From positions 5,161,001 through 5,225,000 of the forward strand of contig JAVMKO010000006.1 in NCBI GenBank assembly GCA_032164245.1: a DNA stretch of 64,000 nt. The letters run 5' to 3'. Position 1 is the first letter of the stretch, and each line of letters begins with the position of its first letter. Origin of the DNA: Sternotherus odoratus (Eukaryota > Chordata > Testudines > Kinosternidae). The notes under the pieces were generated by a model that ran no database searches, was not told where the DNA came from, and saw only the letters and a program-made list of their open reading frames with translations. Position numbers and translations under genes: made by a program. This document shows positions 42,290 to 56,159 of this stretch, in pieces.

Positions 42290-42450
42290 GTGGGCTCGCG
42301 CGGCACCTTTTCCGGCGGCGGTGGCGGCTGGGTTGGCGGCGCGAGGCGGGCGGGGAGCGGCGCGAGGCGGGCGGGTGGCCGCGCGGAGACCGGGCGCGCT
42401 CGCGGCAGCCAGCGCCGGGCACTCACCGTCTCTCTCCGTCCCCGTTGCAG
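42290..42450 (+). other. ARF6: Putative 5' UTR intron of ARF6
   Basis: A donor GAAG|GTGGGC at 42289/42290 and a pyrimidine-rich acceptor CCCCGTTGCAG ending at 42450 bracket 161 bp. Human ARF6 has a non-coding first exon and a single coding exon, which fits. The donor choice is a guess. Confidence 0.45.
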
Positions 42451-42699
42451 GCGGGAGCCGCCGCCCGCGAGGAGCTGAGGCGCCGCCGCCCGGAGCGAAG
42501 GACGGAGCCGGGCGCGGGGCTGCCCTGGGCCCGGCGGCGAAGGGCAGGGGGCTGGGCCTGCAGCCGGGCGGAGGGCCCGGAGCGGACGTTGCCCGCGTCT
42601 CCCCGAGGCGGGCTGGCGGCCTCGCTCCGCTGGGCTCGCCGGGGGATCGTCTCGCCCCGTCCCCGCTGGGACCCCGCCCCGGCCCCGGGGGCGGGATAG

Positions 42700-43368
<669 letters not shown>

Positions 43369-46010
43369 TGATAACAATAACTACTTAGTCTGCAGATAAT
43401 TAAAAATAAATAATAGCTCGCCTGGTTTCCTAGAAGAATGATTGATTCTCTACCGAAAAAGTAAAGCCAAGCACCCATAGGATTATGATCACTTCTTCTC
43501 CAGTTACCACCCTTTCCTTCTACAGCTGCCTGGATTCCAGTTTTAACTCTTCTTGCTTGGCTAGGATGCTGTAATCTCCAAAAGTGACACAAACACTAGA
43601 TGCTATGGCAGACTTCCAGCAAACGGGGGAAAGACACACTGTAGATTTGCTAAGTAATTATTTTCCTCTCTTGATTAGCCCTTATGATGGTTTGATTCTT
43701 TTTTTTTTTCCGGGGGTGGGAATGGGGTAACCATTTTCAATGTATGCTTTCTGGTTCTACTTTTTTGAGATTTTTTTCTTTCACTTGCTGTAGATTGCTT
43801 CTTTTTTGCATTCATGCAGAATATGTCGATAGGTCTGTTTCATCAGTAAACTGAAAATTATTGCTTAAAATCAAACTGCAGTCTGTCTTTTTATATTGAG
43901 GACTTCTTTTTAAAAAGAAGTCCTTAATCTGTAACTAAATAGTAACTTTAAATCTGTCTTTTCATATCTAAGACTAACATAGTAAATAAAACCTTGCCTA
44001 CAGTGGCAGATAGTGAGAATACCATTGTAATATGTTCAAAGTGCATATCAGAGGTAATGTAAGAACTGCATTGAAATGTCAGCTGTGAAGTTCTGAACCA
44101 TACATCATGCATGAGTAGGGATGCAAATAAGTTCCCCATATTACATAGCAGCCATATAATGAATAAAATGTGAATGATGTAATAGTTTCAAGTTATACTC
44201 TACTCACGGTTCCTATGTCTTGCATTGCAAAGTTAATAATGTTTAGCTGCAGTCTTAACTAGTTATGTATCAGTCTCCTCATGGTGCGGGATATCTTATT
44301 TCCAGGAAGTGTAATGGTAATGTGTAAGCATTACTGTTCGTTTTACTTTAACGTACCATTAGGCAAAAATCAAGTAGTTTCTTGCCTCTCTTACAATATA
44401 GGAAAGATGCATTTGTTAATCCTGAGACTTTTGGAGACATGTCCTCTTCCAAAATTTGAAAATCTCATGTTTTCTGAAAAGCATGCATCTTTATCAGCCA
44501 CAAACCCCCATGTTTCCATATCCTAATCATTTTGAATAAGCAAGCTCAGTTATAAACTTTAGCAGAAATTAATCATTTTAACATTCGAGTAACTGGCATT
44601 TGAAGAAGTCATTTATCTCGCAATTTAGTTTTTGCAAGGCCACAATCTAACTCATTTAAGTCATTCTAAACATTTTTGTCCCTCTGGTTTCAGTAATGTT
44701 ACTATCATTCTTTTTGAAAGGAACTGTTGAATGTCTGAATTTAAATCCATTGAGTAATTAGTAATGAGAGGGGGGTATAGAGTGAGCATATGACTATGAA
44801 TGTAAACTTAAAGGGCAAGCAGCTCACTTACCATAAAACAGTTTTTAGATGTCTGGCAAGTTACTGCAAAAACAAACAAACAAACCAAACCCACCCAGAT
44901 TGAAAGTTCAAATCAGTGTATCATTTCAATCAAGTATTAATACTGGGTGCAAAAAATGTAAAGCAGCTGGGTTTTATTCAGCCTTAAAGATTAACTTCAG
45001 ATTTCCTCAAGGAGTTAAACTCAACTGGGGAATTCTAGGAATGTAACTCTACGAAACTAGAAGAGAAAAATTTTTTTTTTGAGGGTGTAAGTTTTACATT
45101 AGATTGGGGCATTACACTACATTTCCACAGTGTTGACTCTGTATGCTAAATACAGTGTATTATGGAGCTCTTACCAAAGATCTATGGGGAGATAAAAATA
45201 TTGAAGTTTATTTCCTAAAAATTTAATGCTTAGGACCCCTTGAAGAAAAATGCTTCGTTTTAGAATATGGTTCCAAAAGAGGGACACACTTAATGTGGGT
45301 TGCAATGGCAGTGAAAGCATTCGGATGATACTAGAAAATATAGCAATGATTCAGAAACAATTTTGTAAAAGGAACAAGCTCATTAGAAAAGCAAGACAAG
45401 TTAAATTACTTTAAATCATTATTCTGAAGGGGAAAACAAGAAGTCTTAATTTTAGAAGTTAAGTCCTTCTTGAATTGTTGCTCCGTTTTCTAGGTTTTAT
45501 AAATTCAAAAAATTTCTTCATTTCAGTTAATGTAATTGGTCAAATAGTGTGGTAGTGTAAAGGCGTATTAAACCAAACACCAGGGTACAATTGTTTGTTT
45601 TCTTCTGGAACAAAAATATAAAAAAAGCCAAGCACAAGGTAAATGCCTAAACTGGAAGACTTGAAACTCTCTAACAGTTTTCAAACTTTCTTAAATATAT
45701 CTCAATCAAAATGAAAAGTTGAATTTTCACTTTCAGTCTAAAGTGTTTACTGTATTCTTTCTCTTCAAACTGTTTGGGGCAGGTTTAAATTTCACTAGAT
45801 TTTTACATTAAATTGAATTCACAATTTTGTATTTCTTTGGTAATTTTGTTACTTTAGCTATTCTGTTGTGTAGGTAAAATGATAAATTTAATTATACTCT
45901 TGAATTTCTAAATGTTTTATTCTGGGGGGGAAAGACTCTAAAGATACTGAAACTTGTGTGGCAAATTATTCAAAAATAAATGACCTTTCCTACTGAACGA
46001 AATAAAAGGC
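43369..46010 (+). other. ARF6: Probable ARF6 3' UTR
   Basis: A/T-rich, repeat-poor sequence after the stop, with polyadenylation signals AATAAA at 45975-45980 and 46001-46006 (and a further one at 46338-46343). Known vertebrate ARF6 mRNAs have a long 3' UTR, so one of these is a likely end. Holds a 26-bp palindrome at 43899-43924. No coding frames of note. Confidence 0.65.
43899..43924. repeat. 26-bp perfect palindrome in ARF6 3' UTR
   Basis: AGGACTTCTTTTT followed at once by its exact complement AAAAAGAAGTCCT. In RNA it could form a hairpin with an A/U tip. Confidence 0.9.
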
Positions 46011-46375
46011 TTCATTTTCAAAATGTCTTTATGAAGGAAGCGGGCGGAGGGGGAACAATGCAAGTAATTGCAGCCTGCAGGTTAAAGTCACAATCTGTTT
46101 TTTGTTTGTTTTAATTATCAGAATTCTTACAATCTGAATTTTAAGTGCATCAACTTCTCCGTTCATACAAATTTACAAAGTAAACTGGAGTACTTTTTTT
46201 TTTTCTTTCTCCCTCCCCCCCCTTTCCCCCCCATGGCATTATTCTTGTCTGGTAAGTGAATGAGTCTGTAGATTTTCATCTACCTGACCTCAGTAAACAG
46301 TATGGTTGTAGTGTTGGTAAAGAACTAATAAGCAGAAAATAAAGCAATTACACAGTGCAGCTCTCCTGTTACTTA

Positions 46376-46786
46376 CCATATTTTTCGCCCTATAAGATGC
46401 ACTTTTTCTTCCCCAAAACGGGGGGGGGAAGTTGGTGCGTCTTAGAGGGCGAATGTGCGTCCCGGTTCCCCCCTCCCCACCGCGGGCGGGCTGCCGGGAG
46501 CGTCCCGGTTCCCCCCTCCCCGCCGCGGGGAGGGGGGAACCGGGACGGCGGCGCAGACGGTGGGGGGGGGGGGTAGGCGGACCCGGCAGCCTGCCCGGGG
46601 AGGGGGGGGGGTGCAGCTGCGGGGACTAGGGCAGGGGTGCAGCCGGCAGGGGGGGGGGTCGGCACTTTTAAAAAAATCTGCGGCTTTTCGGCGGAGGGGG
46701 TACAGAATCTTTTTTTTCTAGATTTTCCGCCTTTAAAATTAGGTGCGTCTTATATGCCGGAGCGTCTTATATGGCGAAAAATACGG
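46376..46786. mobile_element. MITE with CCGTATTTTTCG ends, second copy
   Basis: Same family as 20332-20595: left CCATATTTTTCGCCCTATAA, right GGCGAAAAATACGG, with TA on both sides (46374-46375, 46787-46788). The interior is rich in G runs and CCCCGCCGCGGGG. Open frames are by-products. Confidence 0.87.
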
Positions 46787-46788
46787 TA

Positions 46789-48540
46789 TATTTGAATATG
46801 GTAAAAACAGAAAGGGTTTATATCATACACTGGATTAATGTCTTCTGTTTACATAGAGGGCTAGGTTCTGTTTAACCTGGTTGTGAAAGATTGCAATGCT
46901 ATTAGTTTCTCTTTTGAGGAATCTTTAAATCACATAATTACAACTGAAAAGTTGGAAAGAGGAGGCAAGCTTCTTTTAAAAATACTCCCACTTCTAATTA
47001 CCACCTCTTTTATTTCAGTAAAATTAATGCTTAATATATATTGTGCTTTGTAAAATACTTCAATACAAGATCTCTACCCTAAGGAACTTACATTGTCATT
47101 TGGAAAAATATAATGTACAGAAAAATTTACCTGCCAAAAAGCATAAAGTTGCTGATAAGGTGATCAGTCCCGGAAAGTTTCATGAAGAGAACGGCTTTGA
47201 AGGATTATAGGGAAGGGAAGGTGCTTTTTAAATTAAGGGTTACAGAGGAAAAATTATAAGAAGCTGAGCTGTTAGACTATAGAGGCATGTAAGGAGTTAC
47301 AGGTAGAGATGTAAAGGAGTGAAGTTGTCTGGAGCTCTGAGGTTGAGAATGAAGCAGCTAGTTCAGCAGTTAGGCAGCTAAGGAATCTGGAAGGGGAGTA
47401 GGGATGAGGCTAAAGTAATTTTTCAGAGTGGAGAGTAGAGATGTGATGTAACAGGAAAAGCTAACCAGACTCGAGTCTGGATGTGGAGTGAGTCTTGACA
47501 TGCTTGAAGATGTTTGGTTGACATTGGGAAGGGATAGAAGAAATAACGGCCTTGAAGTGGATATGAAACATCAAGGAGAAAGGCAACACTCTCTGGTCAC
47601 TTTGTTATTTCTGCTAAAAGATCAGTTGTAGACAGGTGACTTGAACCATCAATATTGTCCCACTGCCTTAAGCTAATCCTAAAAATAAATTTTCAATGCT
47701 CAGGTGTATCCAGCTGGTGTGGGGGCTGTAGTCCTACACGGGCTGCAATATTACAAAATATAATTGCCCTTCAGTATCTAGCTTTGGGATTCTTGCAACA
47801 AAAATTTTGTTGCCCTCAGATGCAGCCACCAACTCTTGCTAGTGGCCGTGCTGACAGTTTTTCCCTAAAGTACTTAATTAACTTGAGGGAAAACAAATAT
47901 GCACATACACCTGTCTAAATCATTGTAATTTATGTAGGGTTTTTTCAGACTCAGTAATAAAAATAATGTACAGTGGTCTCTATTCTTTACTGGACCTAAA
48001 CAGTATAACACAGAAGGTGTTTTGTATCTTCTTGTCTTTGTATTGTTTCTTTTGCTTTTTTTTTTGGTTTTCTTTTTCTTTCTTTTTTTTTTTAAACTTG
48101 CTAGCTCATAAGTGCTGCTGTGAAAAGTGATATTTGTATGTTTTGTTAATATCACTTTTGACAGCGCACATACTCAGCCCTAGGACAAGCACTGGGACAA
48201 ATTAAGCCCTGGGCGGGGAGGTAGGCAGAGAGGCCATGGGGCCCAGGGATGGTGGTGTGGGTAGTGAGCCCTGAACCAGAGCCTGCTATCGTGTGGATGA
48301 ATCCCGAAGCCGCAGAGCCAAAGGCTGTCCACCTCCCCTCGGGAAAGTGGGGCATTCACTAGTTGCCTGCACTTCCAGCGTTTGTCTCTCCAAAGGAGGG
48401 CAGGGCCAAACCCACAGTGGTGGCCCTGGGAGGATCCACTGCTTCTACCCTTCTCTCCTCCCCCTGCTCTTGATCACAGTCCGGGAGGATGTGACTGCAA
48501 GAAAAGCCCCTGGTGGCCACATCTGGGAAACTCTGATCTA
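46789..48540. other. Intergenic, mostly unassigned
   Basis: No exons seen. 48170-48540 is GC-richer and ends CATCTGGGAAACTCTGATCT, which resembles the right end of a hAT element; the rest shows nothing I recognise. The T/C-rich stretch 48048-48095 is a simple repeat. Confidence 0.4.
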
Positions 48541-48542
48541 GC

Positions 48543-48643
48543 TTGTCTTGTCTACATACAAACTTGAGCCACTTTAGCTAGGGATGTAGCTTTTAAAACT
48601 GATTTAGTTAAACCAGATCAAGTGTGTGTAGACACAACCTCAG
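48543..48643. mobile_element. Harbinger-like MITE remnant
   Basis: GCTTGTCTTGTCTACATACA at the left and GTGTGTGTAGACACAACCTC at the right are degenerate inverted ends of the GTCTACA group. Confidence 0.45.
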
Positions 48644-49212
48644 AAAAATAAACTATAAATCTGATATCATGATGTCCTAGCTGTTGGTAAAAATTGACAT
48701 CGTCTGGGTGGCCATATGTCGGTTAGCTCTCTGTAACTGTGCGTGTTCAGTGTTAGCTTCATTTCTTAATTGGAATAGCATTCTTGAATTACTATTTTTT
48801 GTGAAGCAGAAAAGGCTTCAGCAATCTTTTCTAGTCACAGGAGCAAATTGGTATTTATGGATAAAGCTTGAAAGAATTTGCCTGCTCTCGATTAGCCTGA
48901 ATGAAGACTAAACCTACTAACAAAAAGAAACCCTGTTCCCCAGAAGAAGGCGGTGTCCCGCAAATTAAAGCTGCATTTTCATCAATTTAAAAAAGTACTG
49001 TTCTACTGTATTTAAATGGCAAACTGCCAGTCAATCAGCTTTTTCTATTTACATGTTTTATAAAAGGTAATGCTGCCAGGGCTGATCAAATGAAAATATA
49101 TCCATTGAATATCTGACAAAATGATCTGACTGGCAGTTTCACTGTTTCCAGCAGAGTTGTGGGAAAAAAAGTAGTGAAAATTGACAAGATTGGTCAACTT
49201 GCACTTTGTATA

Positions 49213-49293
49213 GAAAATGAGGAATACTTGTGGCACCTTAGAGATTAACCAATTTGGTTAATCTCTAAGGTGCCACAAGTATTCCTCATTTTC
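49213..49293. repeat. Perfect 40-bp inverted repeat with one-base centre
   Basis: GAAAATGAGGAATACTTGTG and the following 20 bases to 49252 are mirrored exactly at 49254-49293. The arms are the same dispersed repeat (GTGGCACCTTAGAGATTAAC), which is followed by ACAGACTAACACAGCGGC. Two copies are joined at their ends in opposite orientation. Confidence 0.92.
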
Positions 49294-50595
49294 TTGATGG
49301 ATACAGACTAACACAGCGGCTAATCTTAAACCTTTCACTTTGTAGTTTGTGGAAGGTCTCAGCAGAGGCACCAGAACTACTAGGAACAGCATTTCATTGG
49401 TGTCATCTTGGTTTGGGTTTGTAATGTTTGTCACCTTATAGCTAAAATAAAAAAGCAAAATCTTAAATTACCCAGAACATATTGGCACTTTGGGGGACAA
49501 CTTCCACTGGCTCTAGGCAAGTGTAAACTCTATATGTATAAAGTATTAGCATTTTATTCTAAATCCAGTGAGGGGTGGGGAAAGAACTATTCTGATATTT
49601 CAGCACTTAAGTCTCATGTTGACCTTTAACTCTCTTTTTTTAAAAAAAACAAAAACAAAAAACAAAAAACCAACCTAGGATTCTATATTGTGTCCGTAGT
49701 CCTTCCACACTCAGGAGTCAAGCAAATTATTTAAATGAGCATCAAATGTCAGGAGGACCGTTTGATGTATCATAAAAAGCAGGATAATTTTTTGGCAGCA
49801 GCTTTTTTGAAGAGAGAAAATAGGTGATGCGTATGGGTCTGTGTAGCATTTTCAAGTAAACCTTCTTTTGATACTTAGTGTCTGTCCATGTGAGGTGATG
49901 CTGGTCAAGAAACGCAATTCCAGTGCAAGAGCCCAGCATGGTGGATTTAAGGCATGTGGAGTGGGGAGGAAGTAGTTCCATAAAAGTTTGAGACAGCTGT
50001 GATGGTACCTGCTTTTGTAAAAGATGGAACAGAAAATAAGGAATAATGAGCTTGCATATGTTTATAGTACTAGAACTACTTTGGGGGGGATGGAGGAGAG
50101 AAATAAGAACTGGATGCCTTTACCTATGCTGTTGGGTTATTGCCTCCAAATGAAAACTGTAGATATTCTAGTAAAAAAATTTCACTTCACTGTTAGCATC
50201 ATAACTATTGGTACCGGTCTTCCTTGTACATTTATGGAACTAACTTCTTGCTCCTCAGAGCATATAATCAAAACTACAGTGCTGTGGCCCTAAATGCGGT
50301 TCTCAGATGGCTTTTTTGTGGCTTTGTTGAACCAAAAAAGCCTGAAGTCTTTTGGTGTTTGTTCAGAGACAGAAAACATGGTATCATATGTAGGCACTTT
50401 TTTGTTAATTTAGATCTTTCTTTAAGGGAAGTATTTGAATCTTAAAAGCTTCCTTCTGTTTCTCCGTCTCAAGTTAAGCACACAAATAACAAAGCTTTTA
50501 TTCTGAATAAAAATCGCTTTCTATTTCAATAAGGGATCACTTCTGATGTCCTCCCGCAAGTTCTCCAGATCTTTATGGAATTTCTAAAGGCAGCG

Positions 50596-50701
50596 TTCTC
50601 AGCAACCGGTCTGTGGACCAGCACTGGTCCCTAAGATCTCCCTGACACAATTTAGGAAGGCAGCAAGCTGGTCCCTCGTATCCAAAAGGTTGAGAAACAC
50701 T
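50596..50701. mobile_element. Short hAT (Charlie-type) remnant
   Basis: CAGCGTTCTCAGCAACC at the left and GGTTGAGAAACACTG at the right are imperfect inverted hAT ends. No clear target duplication. Confidence 0.55.
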
Positions 50702-50844
50702 GATCAAACGTACACAGAACCTGACTTCCTAAGTTTTAAAAAGCAACTTTTTAATTCAGCTGTTGTGTAATCATGAAGCAAAAAAGAACAAATTCAATTT
50801 TTTCCCTCATGCAGGTCACATTTTAAATACCTCTTTTTTTCTAT

Positions 50845-50925
50845 TATCATAAGACTGGAATGGACCCTGAGAGGTTCTCTTGTCCGGTACCCTGTACTCA
50901 AGGCAGGACTAATGCAACTAACGGA
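50845..50925 (-). mobile_element. CR1 3' tail fragment
   Basis: AAGACTGGAATGGACCCTGA then CAAGGCAGGACTAATG, antisense CR1 3' end. Confidence 0.6.
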
Positions 50926-50949
50926 ACTAAAACTGGTTGTAGACACAGT

Positions 50950-53360
50950 ATTTGGGCAAGACTCCGGGAATGCCATTTCTTCAAAATAGTAGATAGATGC
51001 ATTGTTAATATTTGACATATTTCTATTGAAATATTTCGGTTTACTAAAAAAGCAAATGCTGAATATTGCTGCATTAGTTCTAGAAATGAGTTCTACAGTT
51101 AAATTGGTAACAGAAATGACAACAGAAGAAGTGAAAATTTTGTACAAATCCACCTAGCTCCAACCCCCAAATCCTTCTTTAATTCCAAAGGAGAGTGGGA
51201 GCCGTGGAGTGTCCCATGTATTATAGGTGACAAGGAAAAAAACAGATCTGGAAAATGTGGCTGTTATGCCCTATTACTTGTGATACAGGCTATTATGCTT
51301 GTATGATTAAGCCTATTCCATAGAGGTGCCTTTTACATTCAGGTTAGCTAGTCGAATACTGCACCACTGCAGAGTTCATGAGGTCTGAAGGTAACTTGAA
51401 GACAGGATCGATATCTATTGCATTGACTAGGAAGCAAGTGAATGGAATGTGAGAGAGATGTACTGTTACTTTCTCACTTCTAGAAAGGCCATAGTGTTAT
51501 GGATAACGGCTTCTGGGTGTTTAGCTGGAATTCTTCCACAGGAAAGGAACAGTATTATTTCTATGCTCTTGTCCATTAAGACATGTCTTTATCTAAAAAT
51601 CTGGTGGGTTTTTGAGCTGTAATGACATCCCACTCATGCATAGTACAAAGATTTGATACTTATACAGGTGTTTAAATGAAGGTTCATGCATGTCTCGGGG
51701 TGGGGGGTGGTCGGGTTTGCACTGAGATTAGTCTGTATGAATACCTATACTGGTATTACCAGCTATTAGAGGGAAAACCAGCATTGGCACTTTGAATATT
51801 AATGTTCAGAATACAGGTAAAAACATTCCAGACACCATGTTTACATGAAGGCAATAAGGATGGAAATAATAGCTTGGATCTCATACTATATAAATGTTTT
51901 GAAATTATATTGATCTGCAGTGTTGTTGGGTAATGCTGCAAGGTGTAATTGACACTGTTTCTAGTGTTGATAGCTTCTAAACTTGAAAATAACACCTCTT
52001 GTCAGGCTGGGTTCCTCAGAAGTAGGTCTTATGCTTCACAATATAAGGAATGTGGGGTTACCCAGCCCTTATACTGTTAGTAATTTTGCTATTTTATGCT
52101 GAGGGAAATTCCTTTAACATTTGTCTTGGAAAGTGGGAATATTATAGAAATGCAGCCATTAACTCTATGGCTGTTTCAATTTTTCAGTTACCACCTATAG
52201 GTGCTGAAATGTGTTCGTACAGTGTGTGCTAAACATCTGTCATAATGTCCTCTCCCCACAGGGGTTGGATTAGTTTGGAAATGCCTCGGCTCTTGGGGAG
52301 GCTTTTTTCCTCCTCGTATAGGGATGGTTTTCAATCAGTTGTCTTAGCAGTAATTGAATCCAATGTGAGCCCAGTAGCATATGCTATTATACCCTTTAAG
52401 AGGAAGCGTTTGCTTGTGAACTCACAAGATTAGACTAAATGGCTCAGTTCTGGTCGAGCTCCCCCATCAGAACAAAGTCTGATGACATGGAAGGTTCAGA
52501 TATAGGGAATAAAAAGGCAATACAAGACTCTCATCAAGAGTTTGGAAAACACTGGGAACAACTTTTTTTCTTAATCTAGCTAGGAGGGACAAACAGCTGC
52601 CTTATTTTCAGCACTGTATAATACAAATAACATGACCTCATTAAAAAGAGTTGGGGACAGCCTTTGTCAGTTGTATTGTGAATTTTTTGATTTTTGTTGC
52701 AATACCCATGGATTGCAGAAATTCACCTGCTGACCTGAGGACTCACCAAACTTGTCAAGTTGCTGGATGAAGTGAGGTAAGGTTCTATGCTTGGACCTTT
52801 TGCTGAGGCTCATTTTATCACCCTTCTGCTAGTGCTTATCCTCAAGCCTCTTGATTGTTTGGAGTGGGTCTCTTTTCCTAGCTGATTCATGGGGAGGGCC
52901 GGCAGGATGCCTCCTTCAGACTTGGGTTTTTTCTATAATTTTCTCCCATGAATAGCTTTTAGAACCTGCCTTGGCTGCTGGTTCATTGCTTTGCTTAGCA
53001 GCTGCAGCAGAAGGAACCTGATACATTGTAATCAATTTTAGTGGTCATAGGGTACTGAGTAGCAGCAATGAAGCAGCACCAGTCCTCTCAGCTTTCTCAG
53101 GCAGCAGAATGAAGTTTTGAGCAACATTAGAACTCTGCAGACTCGACAAATGCTTTGCTGATGTAGTCTCTTCTGCAATTCCTGCATCTGTACTGGAGAT
53201 TTTGTTTCCATTGTTGTTTTAGCTGGGTGCATGTGTGGTTTTTTGGTGTGTGTTATACCCCAACTGATATAGCTGTGCCCACAAAATATTATAATGTAGA
53301 CCTGGCCTTAGAAAAACAGTGCTGCACCTATTGGCGTTTGGAAGACTTTGGTATCAACAA
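50950..53360. other. Intergenic, nothing recognised
   Basis: A/T-rich, no gene or clear repeat found on either strand. Confidence 0.4.
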
Positions 53361-53364
53361 AAGT

Positions 53365-53367
<3 letters not shown>

Positions 53368-53413
<46 letters not shown>
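53368..53413. repeat. (TG)n(TA)n microsatellite
   Basis: About 19 TG units followed by TATATATA. Confidence 0.97.
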
Positions 53414-53414
<1 letters not shown>

Positions 53415-53633
53415 ATCTTAAATTCTTCAGAACTTGATGGTTCCCCAGGAAAGGGGAAAGGTTGCCATTCCTTGTTGGTGAACTGCTTTCAACCTTCTCA
53501 AACGAAAAATGGATTTGGATATTGTCTGCATGTAAGCACTTTAATAGTTAGCTCTTTAAGTGGTCTCTAAACTAGTAACACACTTGCATTATATAACCCT
53601 TTGCAGTTTTGGCCACACTGTGATTCATAGACT

Positions 53634-53758
53634 CACATAGCCCCCTCATTCTTCCAGCCTGGCAGGAGCTGGGGAGAGACCATCTTGATCATCTAGTCTG
53701 ATCTCCTGCACAATAAAGGCCACAGAACCTCACCTACCCACCCCTGTAATAAACCCGT
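53634..53758 (-). mobile_element. CR1 3' tail with a foreign 38-bp patch
   Basis: CACATAGCC at one side and CATCTAGTCTGATCTCCTGC plus CCACAGAACCTCACC at the other are antisense CR1 tail. The middle (53643-53680) is not CR1 and matches 55554-55591 exactly. Confidence 0.75.
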
Positions 53759-53760
53759 TA

Positions 53761-54049
53761 CAGTAGAACCTCAGAGTTACGAACACCTTGGGAATGGAGG
53801 TGGTTCTTCTAACAAATTACAACTGAACATTGACTTTAGTAAAGTTTCAAAGCTGTATTATGCAGAAGAAAAATGCTGCTTTCCCTTTATTTGTTAGTCG
53901 TTTGTTTAACACAGGACTGTACTGTATTTACTCTTTCCCCCCCCCCCCCCCCCCGCTGCTCCCTGATTGTGTTCTTCTGGTTCTAAATGACGTATGTGGT
54001 TGACTGGTCAGTTTGTCATTGTGGTGTTCGTAACTCTCAGGTTCTACTG
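53761..54049. mobile_element. Tigger-like MITE
   Basis: CAGTAGAACCTCAGAGTTAC at the left and GTAACTCTCAGGTTCTACTG at the right. TA precedes the left end; the right TA is lost. A poly-C run lies at about 53937-53954. Confidence 0.82.
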
Positions 54050-55206
54050 GATCTCTGAGTTACTGAAATCATGATTTTAAGACTTCGAGTGGCTGAGAAT
54101 CCACCGTTTACTTAGTTTAAAGCGGCAAGTGATCTGTGCCCCATGCCACACAGGAAAGCACCCCCCCACACACACCAGGGTCTCTGCCAATCTTAATTGG
54201 TGGGGCAAATCCTTCATAGGTTGATCAGACCCACCAGCCCCACACCTAAATTCTATTTTTTCTATTGCCTTGGTGACCTCTGCTTAATATATAGAATGAT
54301 CTTTGAATTGTTACACTCTTTTGAATCAGAGAGAACATTCACGCAGTCCTTGAGCTTGGGTGGTGGCCTGCAGTGAAGGTTTTTGGGTCTTAGTCTCCTG
54401 AGCTGTTGGGAATGGACTGTATGCAAAATGGTCTTGGGGCCACTGTACAGGTATCATTTTGCTCTTGGAACAATGACTGCAAGCTCTGGCCTTCGGGGTA
54501 TGTCTACATTTTGAGCTTGTGTATAAATCCCACCTTAAGGAGAGGTACCCGCAGTAACTCTGAGCTAGCACAACATAGGAGGGGTTAACCACCTTGAGTA
54601 TGTGCCTAGCATCTCCCATGGGTATGTATCGAAGGTGCCCTACCATAGCTAACTCTGTTTATAGAATGCTGCCTCAGTTAGGGGAACTGCACCCAGCTCT
54701 AAGTGCAAACCTACCCTCAGGCTCAGTTCTCCACCAAGGCTGCCACCTTGATGACAGAAAGTCTCCTTTCCTTGTGCCTCCCCACCTGTTGTCTTTTATC
54801 TTAGAGTGCAAGCCCTTGGTGGCAGAGGCTGTCTTTGTTCTGTGTGCGAGGCGCTGTACAAATCAGGCTTCAGGACTGGAGCACCTAGGTGCTGTCATAA
54901 TACACACAATAGATGGGCAACAGCCTTTTTAAAAAAACAAAAAGCTGGTGGGAAAACCCTTAGGAGACCAGAGGTACAAACCCACTTCATTAAAGATTCT
55001 GTCGTTGTACTGGCAGCTTGGCCATGCGTTCCTCCTTCTCTCAGAAGAGGTGGTGGAGTGGGAATACTGGATCAAGCAATGGTCTGTCTAGTCAACGAGC
55101 ATGTCGCAATGACCAGCACAAGTTGCTTCAGAAGAATGTGGTTAAACAACCAAAGATGATCGACACCCCCCCCCCATAACGGTCCCTTTTAGGCACTAAA
55201 ATAACC

Positions 55207-55722
55207 AGGAAGAAGGTTCCCAAACTTTTTTTGCTGCACCCCCTTTTGGACATTCACCTCCTATGCACACCCTCCTCTTTCTAAGCAACAGAACTTTTGT
55301 GGGTGCGTAGGGTGTGGGAGACCATCCCGGTGTGTGTACCCTGTTTGTCCCCCACCTGCAAACATCCCCTGGCTGGGACATGATCTGGGCAGACCGTCCC
55401 AGCAGGCCACAGCCAGCCAGCCTTGGTCTTGGCCCTTGGGCATCCTCCCGTGATAATTCACAGGCTTCAAGCTTCACTGGCCATGTGTGAGAGGCAGGAG
55501 AAACTACCATCCAAGGAGCTGCCTGTGCCAAGCTGCTCCTCATCCTCCCCTCTCCCTCATTCTTCCAGCCTGGCAGGAGCTGGGGAGAGACACTGGGGGG
55601 AAGAGGAATTATTTTATCAGCACTGTTTTGAAGAAACGCGATAAAATTCTTAAGCACAGTCAGGCCCTTGTGCCCCTTAAAAACTGGCGTGGGCCCTGCC
55701 CCACTGTTGGAGAACCAGTGCT
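55207..55722. mobile_element. hAT-like element
   Basis: Left AGGTTCCCAAACTTTTTTTG with GCTGCACCCCC, right GGAGAACCAGTGCTG. Target duplication unclear. Contains the 38-bp segment (55554-55591) also found in the CR1 tail at 53643. Confidence 0.55.
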
Positions 55723-55964
55723 GTAAGGGAAATCATTTTCTAGCGCAATAACCCCAATAATTATGTCCTGAAGCATGAGGCTCGATCCACATGGCGGGTT
55801 TGTCTTTAGCTAGTGTAACTCTATACTGTAATTATGCTTAATTCTGTAACAAATCCTCCTCGCTAGTGAGTTCCTCTGGTTTAACCGTGTTGTGTAAACA
55901 ATTCCCTTTATCAGCTGGGAAAGTTTACTTCTTAACTTCGGTGGGTGCTCCTTCCTCTCCAATT

Positions 55965-56155
55965 TACCCTCTCCTACTACAAGAGCAAGCAAGAGCCCTC
56001 CCACGATTCTACATTCCTCTGGGATATCGCCTCAAACTGAGCAGCCTTAAACTTTTCAATCTTTCCTCGAAGAAAAGTCTTGCCATGTCGCTGGCCACTT
56101 TCGCTGTCCTTCTCCAGACTTTTTCTATTTCTTATATATCTTTTTTAAACGGGGC
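55965..56155 (-). mobile_element. CR1 reverse-transcriptase fragment
   Basis: On the minus strand it reads like the CR1 'KRxxLGLFSL' region; on the plus strand AATCTTTCCTCGAAGAAAAG and CTTCTCCAGACTTTTTCTAT match the usual antisense CR1 pattern. Confidence 0.5.
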
Positions 56156-56159
56156 AGCA

